A stretch of 64,000 nucleotides of DNA from CAZJVD01 sp964549505. Its GTDB lineage: Bacteria; Bdellovibrionota; UBA1018; CAZJVD01. Location: the NCBI GenBank assembly GCA_964549505.1, contig CAZJVD010000004.1, positions 1-64,000 on the forward strand, written 5' to 3'. Numbering within the stretch: position 1 is the first letter of the stretch; the number at the start of each line of letters is the position of its first letter. The notes beneath the pieces were generated by a model. The model did not search any database and had not been told where the DNA came from. It saw only the letters and a list, made by a program, of their open reading frames with translations. Positions 34,734 through 43,509 of the stretch are shown here, in pieces. The translations under genes were made by a program, and so were the position numbers.

Positions 34734-34873
34734 CTCGCTCTCAAGCCTCTGTAACTGCTGATTATTTCCGTACCCTAGGGGCTGCATCCGTCGGGCCACG
34801 GACGACAATTATCGAGTGCTCGGATATCTTTGCAGGTGCATCATGCGTCATTTTACGATATACAAGGCGCTCC

Positions 34874-35413
34874 ATGACTCAATCGACGGGATTGGCAACA
34901 GATGCAGGTTCAGTTCAGTCTTTGAAAAGCAGTCGCGAGGAATTGATCGTTAAAGGGGAATGTGGCGATTGCTGCGGTCCCGGATGCGCGGACAGTTTTC
35001 TTGCGGAAGCGGTCAAAGACGTGAAGCTGGTCTCGGATCATTTTGATTGGGTTGGGATCTATTTTTTGAAAAATGGAGTTCTTGAGCTTGGCCCGTACAT
35101 TGGAGCTAAGACGGAACATACGCGTATTGCGATTGGGACGGGCGTGTGTGGCACGGCCGTAGCGGAAGATCGCGATATCAATGTTCCGGATGTTCACGCA
35201 GTACAGAACTATCTCGCGTGCAGTCTTGAGACTCGATCGGAGTTGGTGGTTTTGGTCCGAGATCTTGAAGGCAAGATTCTTGGCCAGATCGATATCGATA
35301 GTCATACGCCCGGGGCATTTGGGGCTCGTGAAGAGCAAGCTGTCAAAGCGGTGGCTAAGAAGTTGGGAGTTATATGGAGCGAGCACGTAAGTCCAAGCAA
35401 AAGCCGTCTTTAG
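34874..35413 (+). CDS. GAF-domain protein, free methionine-(R)-sulfoxide reductase-like
   Basis: A 179-residue protein with one GAF domain. The fRMsr pattern is visible: TGVCGTAVAE with C92, NVPDVHAVQNYLACS with C116, and ETRSELVV. In E. coli MsrC three cysteines act; the position equivalent to the first (within ACTRI) reads EHTRI here, so it is His. A cysteine cluster at 30, 33, 34 and 38 (ECGDCCGPGC) precedes the domain and is not usual. It may reduce free Met-R-sulfoxide with altered resolving chemistry, or be a redox sensor. Its 3' end overlaps the regulator-like gene by 40 bp. Confidence 0.72.
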   Translation: MTQSTGLATDAGSVQSLKSSREELIVKGECGDCCGPGCADSFLAEAVKDVKLVSDHFDWVGIYFLKNGVLELGPYIGAKTEHTRIAIGTGVCGTAVAEDRDINVPDVHAVQNYLACSLETRSELVVLVRDLEGKILGQIDIDSHTPGAFGAREEQAVKAVAKKLGVIWSEHVSPSKSRL

Positions 35414-35949
35414 ATTCAATCCTCTTTTCGAGCGCTGAACAAAGATTGCTGCGTTTTCTTCTCACCGAACCGACGACCGCGTTTTCACCGCGTGTCCTTT
35501 CATCAAAGTTGAAAGGTGTTCGGGGCTTGGGCGGAGCTGATGGGATCATCAAGATTCTTCATCAACTCGAAGAAGTGGGTCTGGTTCAGTTTGTGAACAA
35601 CGGTCGCGAAGCAAAGCTTCAGAACGACAACATGGCCGTTCAAATTTTGAAAACGATCTCGGCCGTCTGTGATCTCGAAGGTCTCGCGCAACAGCTGCGC
35701 GACCTTTCGAAAAAGGGAATTCTCTTTGGCGCACAAGCCGAAGGTCTCGCCGACTCGGACAGCGCTTACGAGATCTACGTCGTCTCCGAAGCTCCAGAAG
35801 ATGTTCGTCGCGTGGTTTCCAAGCATCCGCTTGGAAAGCGTATCGAAGTGACGAGCGTTGAAGTGGATGAGTACGTTCAGATCAGCCGCACGTCGCCGGG
35901 ACTGGCAACCCAGCTCGACAACGGCCTCGTACTCTGGGGTTCGGGCTAG
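35374..35949 (+). CDS. Winged-helix protein fused to a degenerate minimal nucleotidyltransferase fold
   Basis: A 191-residue protein. Residues about 18-95 fit a winged helix (RLLRFLLTEPTTAFSPRVLS, then LHQLEEVGLVQFVNNGREAK). Residues about 110-180 resemble an MNT-type nucleotidyltransferase: ILFGAQAEGLADSDS parallels the usual LFGSRARGxxxxxSD, but the metal motif DxD is reduced to A-Y-E133, so catalysis is unlikely. Families with this layout are DNA-binding proteins with an NTase module. The ATG lies 40 bp inside the end of the fRMsr-like gene, so both are co-expressed, perhaps as redox sensor and regulator (inference). Confidence 0.62.
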   Translation: MERARKSKQKPSLDSILFSSAEQRLLRFLLTEPTTAFSPRVLSSKLKGVRGLGGADGIIKILHQLEEVGLVQFVNNGREAKLQNDNMAVQILKTISAVCDLEGLAQQLRDLSKKGILFGAQAEGLADSDSAYEIYVVSEAPEDVRRVVSKHPLGKRIEVTSVEVDEYVQISRTSPGLATQLDNGLVLWGSG

Positions 35950-35980
35950 GACACGCCCCCGTTCTTATTTTCCCGCTGGC

Positions 35981-36808
35981 TTATTCGGCCGGCTTGATTG
36001 GCCTTTTTGGGTCGACGATCTCGATAACAGGGTCGACGCCGGTCCGATTGACGACGGTGCGACGAATAGTTTCCGCTAGTAAGCGATCGTGTGCGTCGTC
36101 TCCGATCGCGTCGCGTTCATAGTGTGGCGTGACCTTCTCGGAGATCCAGCCCCTCCGCGTATCGATATCAATTTCCCAGCTGCGATAATCATCGCTTGCA
36201 CCCACAAAGTTCACTGTGCCACCACCTACAAAAACAGCATGCGGGTTGGCTTTCAGAAGCTGGGTCACAGCGACGGCGTGTGCGACCCGATCGTACATCG
36301 TGAAAACCAACGTGTCGCCGATTCTAAAAATCGAATAGTTCCCCCCATCGCTTCCAACGGATGTGCCGAACGTCTCCCAGTATCGGTCGAGCCAGTCTTC
36401 GAGACGGAGATAACTCTCATAGCGGCTATCGATATGAAGCCCGGCTTTCGTCGCAGCAGCCACTGCTAAAACGATTTGATCGGGGGTGAGATAGTGGAAC
36501 GCGAAGGCAGTGTCCGGTAACCACGGTGCCGAGTATTCGCGCCACATCTGAAACGCGCGCGACCCGCGCGGGATGAAAATCGCACCGTCTGGACCCACGA
36601 GCCGTCCCACCTTCGGGAAAACACGCTCAACCGGATAATCCGCGGGACCGCCCAAAGCCCAGATACAGGCCGACTTCGGTGCCGGTGCAGATGTCGATGC
36701 CCATGCCGACGCGAGGACGCAGGTCAGTGTGGCCGCGACGATTGATGTGTAAAAAAATGCGCTCCAGTGTCTCGCCCTGTGCTTCGTCTGTCTTGCTATC
36801 CCCATCAT
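35981..36808 (-). CDS. Secreted protein of unknown function (275 aa)
   Basis: The N-terminus is basic (RQTKHRARHW) followed by a hydrophobic stretch ending ASAWA, a likely signal peptide of about 38 residues. The mature part has several Trp/Tyr-rich segments (LEDWLDRYWETFG) and ends with a charged region. No recognised domain. The ATG at 36808 is used; a GTG six codons upstream is possible. Convergent with the wHTH gene and divergent from ileS. Confidence 0.58.
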   Translation of the reverse strand: MMGIARQTKHRARHWSAFFYTSIVAATLTCVLASAWASTSAPAPKSACIWALGGPADYPVERVFPKVGRLVGPDGAIFIPRGSRAFQMWREYSAPWLPDTAFAFHYLTPDQIVLAVAAATKAGLHIDSRYESYLRLEDWLDRYWETFGTSVGSDGGNYSIFRIGDTLVFTMYDRVAHAVAVTQLLKANPHAVFVGGGTVNFVGASDDYRSWEIDIDTRRGWISEKVTPHYERDAIGDDAHDRLLAETIRRTVVNRTGVDPVIEIVDPKRPIKPAE

Positions 36809-36918
36809 TTCGGAAGGCTGTAGCACGCGTAGCTATAGGCGTCAAACACCCGAAGCTGATACGAGCTTGAGCCCATTGATTTTGAGTCGCCCCTGGTTTT
36901 GGTGTAGTTTCAGCGTCA

Positions 36919-39783
36919 GTGAGCGAAAACCGCGATTCTTCTGAAAACTTCAAAGCGACGCTGCATTTGCCGGTGACGGATTTTCCGATGCGAGCGGGTT
37001 TACCGACGCAGGAACCCAAGCAGATCGAAAAATGGCTGGCCGACAAGACTTATTACCGGATGGTCGCCAAACCGCGCTCGAAAAAGTTTCTTCTTCACGA
37101 TGGCCCGCCGTATGCGAACGGCAGTATTCATATCGGTCACGCTCTCAACAAGGTTCTGAAAGATGTGGTCATCAAGTACAAGAATCTTGCGGGCTATTCG
37201 GCCGCGTACGTTCCAGGATGGGATTGTCACGGTTTGCCGATCGAGCTCGCGGTCGAAGCTGAGCTCGCCAAAGAGAAAAAGTCTAAGTCGGATCTCTCCG
37301 TCAGTGAGATCCGCGCGCGCTGTCGAGCTTATGCCGACCGGTTCATCGATATCCAACGCGAGCAGTTCAAGCGGCTGTCGATCTTCGGAGAGTGGGATCA
37401 CCCGTATAAGACCATGGACTCCGAATACGCGGCTTCGATCGTTCGTGAGCTGGGTCGATGCGCGAAGAACGGTTTTGTTTATCGCGGCAACAAAGTGGTT
37501 TCTTGGTGTCCTTCGTGCCAGACCGCACTCGCTGATGCCGAAATCGAGTACGCACAGAAGCGAAGTCCTTCGATCACGGTAAAGTTCGAGCTGGATACGG
37601 ACGCGCGGGCAGCGCTATCGAAAGCCGTTCCCGGTCTCGCGTCGGAGTTGAAAACTTCGCAGGCTGTGTTTGCGCTGATCTGGACGACCACACCGTGGAC
37701 GCTTCCGGCAAACCGAGGGATCGCGCTCCACCCGGACTTTGACTACACGGCGACTCAGGTGGATACCGTCGAGGGCAAAGAGATTTGGATCACGGCGACG
37801 GAGTTGGTCGACGCGACGATGACCCTTGCCGGCGTCTCCCATGCGAAACGACTCGGAGCTTTTCGTGGTAGCGCGATTGAGAAAACGCATGCCAAGCATC
37901 CGTTCATCGCCGATCAGAAATCGCTTTTCGTTCTCGGAAAGCACGTGACGAAGGAGTCCGGCACGGGGCTCGTCCACACAGCACCTGGACACGGTGTCGA
38001 CGACTATCGGACAGGTTTACAGTACGGGCTTGAGATTTTTTCGCCAGTCGATGGTGGTGGCAAGTACACGGACGAGTATGCCGAAATGAAGGGTGTTTTT
38101 GTTTTCAAGGCAAACGCCCCTATTATTGAAAAACTTAAAAGTTCAAAACATCTGGTTGCGCACACCGATATCGAGCACGCTTATCAGCACTGTTGGCGTT
38201 GTCAGAATCCGATTATTTTTCGAGCCACTCCACAGTGGTTCATAGCCGTGGATCCCGACGGTACCGATCAGCGTTCGCTTCGAAAAGAAGCGACACAGGC
38301 AATTCACGCCACCGAATGGGTGCCCTCGTGGGGCATCAATCGAATTTTAGGAATGATCGAGTCGCGTCCGGACTGGTGTATCTCCCGGCAGCGCACTTGG
38401 GGTGTGCCGCTCACCGTTTTCTATTGCGCGGACTGTGATCGAGAGATCGCGAAACCCGAAATTTTTGAACACGTCGCCGGGTTGATCGCTAAGAAAGGTC
38501 CGGAGATTTGGTACGAGGCCTCTGCAAAAGAACTTTTCCCTGGAAACTTTAAGTGTGATGGCTGCGGTTCCGGAGAGCTTCGAAAAGAGAAAGATATCTT
38601 AGATGTTTGGTTCGACTCGGGTGTGAGTCATGCCGCTGTCTGCGAAGCTCGCGGTTTGGGATGGCCAGCTGACTTGTATCTTGAAGGCAGCGATCAGCAT
38701 CGTGGCTGGTTTCAGACGTCGTTGCTGGCTGCGGTTGCGGCACGTGGAAAGCCGCCGTTCAAGGCGGTTCTCACGCATGGATTTATCAACGACCAACACG
38801 GCAAGAAGATGTCGAAGTCGAAAGGCAATGTGACGTCGCCGCTCGATATCGTGCGCGACTTTGGTGCTGATATTCTGCGGCTTTGGGTGGTGCTCGAGGA
38901 CTACCGCAAGGACATCTCCTTCTCGAAAGAGAGTCTCGATCGCGTTTCCGAAAGTTATCGAAAAATTCGCAATACGATTCGTTTCTTGCTCGGAAACCTG
39001 TTTGATTTTGATCCAGCCAAAGATGCAGTACCGCTGACGAATGTTCGTGAGTTTGATCGATGGGCGCTTGCGCGAACGGCACAGGTTCTTGGAAAGATGT
39101 TCGGCAGCTATGACGCTTATGAGTTTCATGGCGTGTACCATGAGCTGGTTAACTTTTGTTCGGTCGACCTGTCGGCTCGGTATTTCGACATTTTAAAAGA
39201 TCGCCTTTACACGGCAGGAAAAAACTCGATCGAACGGCGCTCATCACAGACGGCGATGTGGCTACTGGGTTCAGCACTTCTGCGTACGATCGCACCGATC
39301 TTGTCCTACACGACCGAAGAAGCGTGGGGTTATCTTCCAAAAAAATCGGGGCTCAGTTTTGATATGAAAGACTCGATCTTTTTGTCGGAGTTTCCGCAGG
39401 CGGATGTGACGGCATGGCTCAACGACGGGCTTGTCGAAAAGTATGACACCCTCTGGGTCTTGCGTGATCATGCCATGAAAGCTCTCGAGGAAGCGCGAAC
39501 GGCCAAAACGATCGGACACCCTCGCGAGGCCGCATTGACGGTGCATGCGAGCGCGGAACTTTGGAGACAGTTTGACTCGACGGGGGAAGACGCGGCTCGG
39601 TTCTTTCTGGTGAGTCAGGTGTCGCGAAAAACGGCGGTGGGCGACCCTAAAGTCGATGTCGGTCGTGCCACGGGTACAAAATGTCCAAGATGCTGGACTT
39701 TTTCTGAATCCATTGGAAAATCAAAGGGCACGACACATGAGTATGATGAAGTCTGCGATCGTTGCGCGGAGGCGTTGACCTGA
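36919..39783 (+). CDS. ileS: Isoleucyl-tRNA synthetase
   Basis: A 954-residue class I synthetase. HIGH is at 71-74 (GSIHIGHALNK), KMSKS at 630-634, and the C-terminal zinc finger is CPRCWTFSES with VCDRCAEAL. The editing domain has TTPWTLPANRGIA. Length and C-terminal zinc site match the bacterial type I form. GTG start. First gene of an ileS-lspA-lgt run, a common order for lspA, continuing into a PlsY-like gene and a BtuFCD-like importer. Confidence 0.97.
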   Translation: MSENRDSSENFKATLHLPVTDFPMRAGLPTQEPKQIEKWLADKTYYRMVAKPRSKKFLLHDGPPYANGSIHIGHALNKVLKDVVIKYKNLAGYSAAYVPGWDCHGLPIELAVEAELAKEKKSKSDLSVSEIRARCRAYADRFIDIQREQFKRLSIFGEWDHPYKTMDSEYAASIVRELGRCAKNGFVYRGNKVVSWCPSCQTALADAEIEYAQKRSPSITVKFELDTDARAALSKAVPGLASELKTSQAVFALIWTTTPWTLPANRGIALHPDFDYTATQVDTVEGKEIWITATELVDATMTLAGVSHAKRLGAFRGSAIEKTHAKHPFIADQKSLFVLGKHVTKESGTGLVHTAPGHGVDDYRTGLQYGLEIFSPVDGGGKYTDEYAEMKGVFVFKANAPIIEKLKSSKHLVAHTDIEHAYQHCWRCQNPIIFRATPQWFIAVDPDGTDQRSLRKEATQAIHATEWVPSWGINRILGMIESRPDWCISRQRTWGVPLTVFYCADCDREIAKPEIFEHVAGLIAKKGPEIWYEASAKELFPGNFKCDGCGSGELRKEKDILDVWFDSGVSHAAVCEARGLGWPADLYLEGSDQHRGWFQTSLLAAVAARGKPPFKAVLTHGFINDQHGKKMSKSKGNVTSPLDIVRDFGADILRLWVVLEDYRKDISFSKESLDRVSESYRKIRNTIRFLLGNLFDFDPAKDAVPLTNVREFDRWALARTAQVLGKMFGSYDAYEFHGVYHELVNFCSVDLSARYFDILKDRLYTAGKNSIERRSSQTAMWLLGSALLRTIAPILSYTTEEAWGYLPKKSGLSFDMKDSIFLSEFPQADVTAWLNDGLVEKYDTLWVLRDHAMKALEEARTAKTIGHPREAALTVHASAELWRQFDSTGEDAARFFLVSQVSRKTAVGDPKVDVGRATGTKCPRCWTFSESIGKSKGTTHEYDEVCDRCAEALT

Positions 39784-39785
39784 AC

Positions 39786-40304
39786 ATGGCTCGAAAACTG
39801 TCCGTGAAGTGGAAGATTCTGGCGTTTATCGTTCCAGTTTTTATCGTGATCGATCAATGGACGAAGGTGCTCGTCATTGAACACTTCTACGTGGGTAAGT
39901 CCGTGCCGATTCTCGACGGATTTTTTCACCTCACTTATGTGCGCAACAAAGGCGCGGCCTTTGGTTTCCTCGCGGATGCACACTCCGCTTTTCGAATTCC
40001 GTTCTTTGTGGTGGTGCCGCTCGTGGCACTGGGTGTGATTGGTTACCTCTTCCGGGCTCTCAAAGGCGAAGACCGCTTGATGGCGACCGCGCTTTCATTG
40101 GTGCTCTCGGGGGCGATCGGTAATCTCATTGATCGCATTCGTCTCGGATACGTGGTCGACTTTCTCGACTTTTTCTGGGGCGTCTATCATTACCCTGCGT
40201 TCAATGTTGCCGACTCGGCGATCTGTGTCGGTGTGGGACTCATGATGTGGGATCTGTTTAAGAAAAAGAATATAACCGAAGCGTCCCGAACCATGGGAGC
40301 GTAA
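39786..40304 (+). CDS. lspA: Lipoprotein signal peptidase II
   Basis: A 172-residue, four-helix membrane aspartyl protease. VIDQWTK, YVRNKGAAFGF, NLIDRIRLGYVVDFLDFFW and FNVADSAI carry the conserved residues, with the two catalytic aspartates in VVDFLD and NVADS. It removes signal peptides from diacylated prolipoproteins. The ATG is 3 bp after the ileS stop. Confidence 0.97.
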   Translation: MARKLSVKWKILAFIVPVFIVIDQWTKVLVIEHFYVGKSVPILDGFFHLTYVRNKGAAFGFLADAHSAFRIPFFVVVPLVALGVIGYLFRALKGEDRLMATALSLVLSGAIGNLIDRIRLGYVVDFLDFFWGVYHYPAFNVADSAICVGVGLMMWDLFKKKNITEASRTMGA

Positions 40305-40306
40305 CG

Positions 40307-41095
40307 ATGTACCCACTGCTCCTCAAAATAGGTCCTGTCCCGATCTACTCGTACGGTCTTTTGATTGCGATCGGTTTTTTGGTTGGGATCAAGATCGTTC
40401 AAAAGCAAGCCATGCGCGTGGGTAAGTCACCGGAGGTTTATGTCGACGCCGCCTTTTGGGCGCTTTTCTCCGGCTTCTTGGGTGCTCGCATCTTGTTCAT
40501 CATCACACGCTGGTCAGATTATCAGAACGATCTGATGGGCATTCTTCGTGTATGGGAGGGGGGCTTCGTATTTTACGGCGGCCTTCTCTTGGCGGTACCC
40601 GTTCTTGGGTTTTATTTTCGACGTCACAAGATAGCGATTTGGCCAGCTCTCGATATCATGACTCCAGGTCTTACCGTGGCCCATGCGTTTGGGCGTCTCG
40701 GATGTTTCATGGCGGGTTGTTGTTACGGTCGTCCGACCGACGTGCCATGGAGTGTGCGTCTCGATTCGCCACTCGTCGATGTGCATCTGCGTGGGATTCC
40801 GTTGCATCCGGCGCAGCTTTACGAAGCGGTTGCGATGTTCATCGTCACGATCGGTCTGATGTTGGTTTTCAACCGAAAGAAGTTCGATGGACAAGTCGTG
40901 CTTGTGTACCTCGTCGCGTACCCACCCATTCGGTCGATCGTTGAAGAGTTTCGTGGTGACACGATTCGCGGGTTTGTCATCGACGACGTGCTTTCGACCA
41001 GTCAGTTCGTTTCGATCTTCGTTTTCTTGCTTGCGCTCGGATTGCTTTTCTATCGATTGAAACAGCTGCGTGCTGGGAGTAGCTCTCGTGCCTGA
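40307..41095 (+). CDS. lgt: Prolipoprotein diacylglyceryl transferase
   Basis: A 262-residue, seven-helix membrane enzyme. GPVPIYSYGLLIAIGFL, the HAFGRLGCFMAGCCYG signature and PLHPAQLYEA are diagnostic. It attaches diacylglycerol to the lipobox cysteine and acts before LspA, encoded 2 bp upstream. The pair ensures lipoprotein maturation. Confidence 0.96.
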   Translation: MYPLLLKIGPVPIYSYGLLIAIGFLVGIKIVQKQAMRVGKSPEVYVDAAFWALFSGFLGARILFIITRWSDYQNDLMGILRVWEGGFVFYGGLLLAVPVLGFYFRRHKIAIWPALDIMTPGLTVAHAFGRLGCFMAGCCYGRPTDVPWSVRLDSPLVDVHLRGIPLHPAQLYEAVAMFIVTIGLMLVFNRKKFDGQVVLVYLVAYPPIRSIVEEFRGDTIRGFVIDDVLSTSQFVSIFVFLLALGLLFYRLKQLRAGSSSRA

Positions 41096-41630
41096 GCAGT
41101 GGGAGTGGATTTGGCTAGGCTTTGGTACGCTGATCGGCATCTGGCGCTTGGATCGGGACCCGGAGCATCTTCCGTACGAACTGACATTCGATTTCCTACG
41201 CGGCGTTGCGATTGCGGGCGCAGGTTTTGGGCTGGCAGCTTTTGAGCATGGTTGGCAGAACGCTTTCACAGAACTCCACGAATCAGCATGGTGGTTCTGG
41301 GTGACGCTCGTAGCGCTTGTCGCGCATACGTTTTCGCCGCTGAGTTATTTTCGCGGACGCTTTAAAGTAAAAAAGAATCTCGCTTTCTTATCCGGCATCT
41401 TAGCGCTGATCAGCCCATGGGCCGTTGTGGCTGGATGGCTAACCGCAGCAGGCGGGAGTTGGGCGCGAAAGCCGCGATCTGTCTACAGTCTCATCAGTCT
41501 TTTGGTGGCGAGCGTGGTGCATCTCAGTTCGGGTCCACACGAAGGCGGCCTGATGGCAGCACTCGTTCTCGCCTTTGTCGCGCTTCTTCCGTATGAGGCC
41601 GACATGGACGAACTTCTCGATTTGCCGTAA
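41088..41630 (+). CDS. PlsY-like membrane protein lacking the phosphate-binding motif
   Basis: A 180-residue membrane protein with about five helices. The segment HTFSPLSYFRGRFKVKKN and the following GILALISPWAVVAG align by eye with PlsY (glycerol-3-phosphate acyltransferase), where the text is GHxFPxxxxFKGGKGVAT followed by LALxP. The glycine-rich GGKGVAT is replaced by RGRFKVKKN, so acyltransferase activity is doubtful. The GTG at 41088 overlaps lgt by 8 bp. It could be a degenerate or repurposed PlsY relative; alternatively resemblance is by chance. Confidence 0.5.
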   Translation: MPEQWEWIWLGFGTLIGIWRLDRDPEHLPYELTFDFLRGVAIAGAGFGLAAFEHGWQNAFTELHESAWWFWVTLVALVAHTFSPLSYFRGRFKVKKNLAFLSGILALISPWAVVAGWLTAAGGSWARKPRSVYSLISLLVASVVHLSSGPHEGGLMAALVLAFVALLPYEADMDELLDLP

Positions 41631-41641
41631 AACATTAAGCG

Positions 41642-42538
41642 GTGTTTTCTCCGTTGTACGTCGTTCTTTTCCCATTCTTTTTGGCGCACGCTGAATCGGT
41701 GTCTGCACTGAGAGCTGTCGCACTTACTCCCGCTCTTGCGGAGATTGCTGGCGATCTGTGCGGTACACCCGTCGCATGTCCGACGTTTGTCGGAGCCGTT
41801 GAGTTTGCCGACGAGCCGGTGTGGGTTCGTGAGATTCCACGCATCGGTTCGTACGATGGTCTTAGTTTCGAAAAACTTTTGAGTCTCCGTCCCACCCATG
41901 TGTTGGCGTCGCGTGACGGGAACGCGCGTCTCGAAGTCGAAAGAATCGAAAGAACCGGAATCAAAGTTGAAACCTACGACTCCAAGACGCTCGGCGGAAT
42001 CGAAGCGACCGCCGCGTCGTTGGCTCGCCTCTTTCAAGTGGGTTCGAGATGGTCCGAGGCCCAACAAGACTGGGAGCGTGCAAAAGAGGAACTGCGAAAG
42101 CTTCGAGCTGAGCGCACAGGTCGTCGAACGGGGGTCACGCGCGTCGCGCTGGTGGTGGGGATCGAACCGTGGACGCTGATCGCGGGCGGTTCGTTCATCA
42201 CGGACGGGTTACGCGAGGCCGGCGTAGAAAATGTGTTCGCGTCTTCGAATCGATCGTATGTGACCGTGGAGACGGAGCAGATCGTCGCTGCAAAACCTGA
42301 CATGATCTGGATTGCGCTTGGGCAGGGAGTTGGTGGGATCGGTGAGAGAGCGGTGAAGCAGGCGCGCGATCGGTTGGCACGTTTTCATTTGCGAACCGAA
42401 GCTGTGGAAGACCCGCGTGTGCTGCGACCGACCTTACGATTTCCGCGCGCACTGGCCGCGCTCGTTCGTAGTCTGCCGTCGGACGATGGGGCGTACGACG
42501 GGGCAGACGTCCAGGCAGATGATCGGGGGTTGCGATGA
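41642..42538 (+). CDS. btuF: BtuF-like periplasmic binding protein (cobalamin or siderophore uptake)
   Basis: A 298-residue protein with a short signal peptide (about 1-18, ending AHAES). The class III binding fold is seen as VALTPALAEIAGDLCG, IPRIGSYDGLSFEKLLSLRPTHVLA, a long central helix (about 120-155), and WTLIAGGSFITDGLREAGVENVF. Cobalamin is favoured by the TPALAEI opening, but siderophores use the same fold. It overlaps the permease gene by 4 bp. Confidence 0.78.
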   Translation: MFSPLYVVLFPFFLAHAESVSALRAVALTPALAEIAGDLCGTPVACPTFVGAVEFADEPVWVREIPRIGSYDGLSFEKLLSLRPTHVLASRDGNARLEVERIERTGIKVETYDSKTLGGIEATAASLARLFQVGSRWSEAQQDWERAKEELRKLRAERTGRRTGVTRVALVVGIEPWTLIAGGSFITDGLREAGVENVFASSNRSYVTVETEQIVAAKPDMIWIALGQGVGGIGERAVKQARDRLARFHLRTEAVEDPRVLRPTLRFPRALAALVRSLPSDDGAYDGADVQADDRGLR

Positions 42539-43509
42539 AAATGAACTCCATGCGGTGGACGGTGGTCTTAGGGCTCGCGTTGGTTGCCGTAGCGCTCGCG
42601 CTTTCGTGGCATATCGGTCCAGCACGTGGATTACCGCGCGAAGCGATTTTAGAACTTCGGATGGCGCGAACACTACTCGGGCTCGGTGTTGGAGCACTGC
42701 TTGCCACGAGCGGCTGTATGCTCCAGACACTTTTTCGCAATCCTCTCTGTGAACCCACGACGCTTGGTCTCAGTGCGGGGGCCGCACTCGGTTGTGTGGT
42801 CACACTCAGTTTGGGATGGGCCGGCTACGTTTGGATCGGCAGCCTCGGAGGTTTTGCGGGAACGGTTTTGTTTGGAGGGATTATTTTGTGGACCGCAAGC
42901 AAGCCGAGCGTGCGCGATGAGGGACTGATCCTCGTGGGTCTTCTCATGGGGCTTGTTGGTTCGAGCTTGGTGGCGCTGTGGATGGCGCTTTCGGATGCGC
43001 AAGGCATTGCCAACGCGATTTTTTGGATGACGGGAGATCTGGGTCGGTACGGGTTCACGACCGGAATCCTCATTCTCTGTTTGGCGGTCCTATCCGTCAT
43101 GCTTGGACTGATGCAGAGCCGACGTCTTGACTGTCTGCTTTGGGGACGTGAGGCGGCCACGAGTCTCGGCATCAATGTGCATCGTTTTCGTTTTCAAATG
43201 CTCATGCTCGTCGCTCTCCAAGTCGCACTTGCCGTGAGCGTTGCCGGCATGATTGGTTTTGTCGGGTTGGTTGTGCCGTGGATGATTCGTCTTGCAGTGG
43301 GCTCGCTTCACCGGCGTGTGATTCTGGCGTCGGCTATTTGGGGAGGAGCGCTGTTAGCCCTCGCCGATCTCGTCGCTCGATCGCTTGTTTCGGACCGCGT
43401 TGTTCCCGTCGGTGTCGTGACGACGATTCTGGGCGCTCCACTGCTGGTTGTTCTCGTTTCGGGTGCGCGTAAGCGGCGCACTTCTCCCGGAGCGGTTTAT
43501 GGAGTTTGA
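42535..43509 (+). CDS. btuC: BtuC/FecCD-family ABC permease
   Basis: A 324-residue protein with about ten helices. RMARTLLGLGVGALLATSGCMLQTLFRNPL, GLSAGAALG and GFVGLVVPWMIRL follow the FecCD order (the family usually has RxxRxxxAxxxGAxLAxSGxxxQxxxxNPL). It forms the inner-membrane channel for the BtuF-like protein. Coupled on both sides by overlaps (4 and 11 bp). Confidence 0.87.
   Translation: MKMNSMRWTVVLGLALVAVALALSWHIGPARGLPREAILELRMARTLLGLGVGALLATSGCMLQTLFRNPLCEPTTLGLSAGAALGCVVTLSLGWAGYVWIGSLGGFAGTVLFGGIILWTASKPSVRDEGLILVGLLMGLVGSSLVALWMALSDAQGIANAIFWMTGDLGRYGFTTGILILCLAVLSVMLGLMQSRRLDCLLWGREAATSLGINVHRFRFQMLMLVALQVALAVSVAGMIGFVGLVVPWMIRLAVGSLHRRVILASAIWGGALLALADLVARSLVSDRVVPVGVVTTILGAPLLVVLVSGARKRRTSPGAVYGV

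Noticed and set aside
38599..39141. Minus-strand ORF inside ileS
   Set aside because: Lies antisense to the conserved KMSKS region; composition of a shadow frame.
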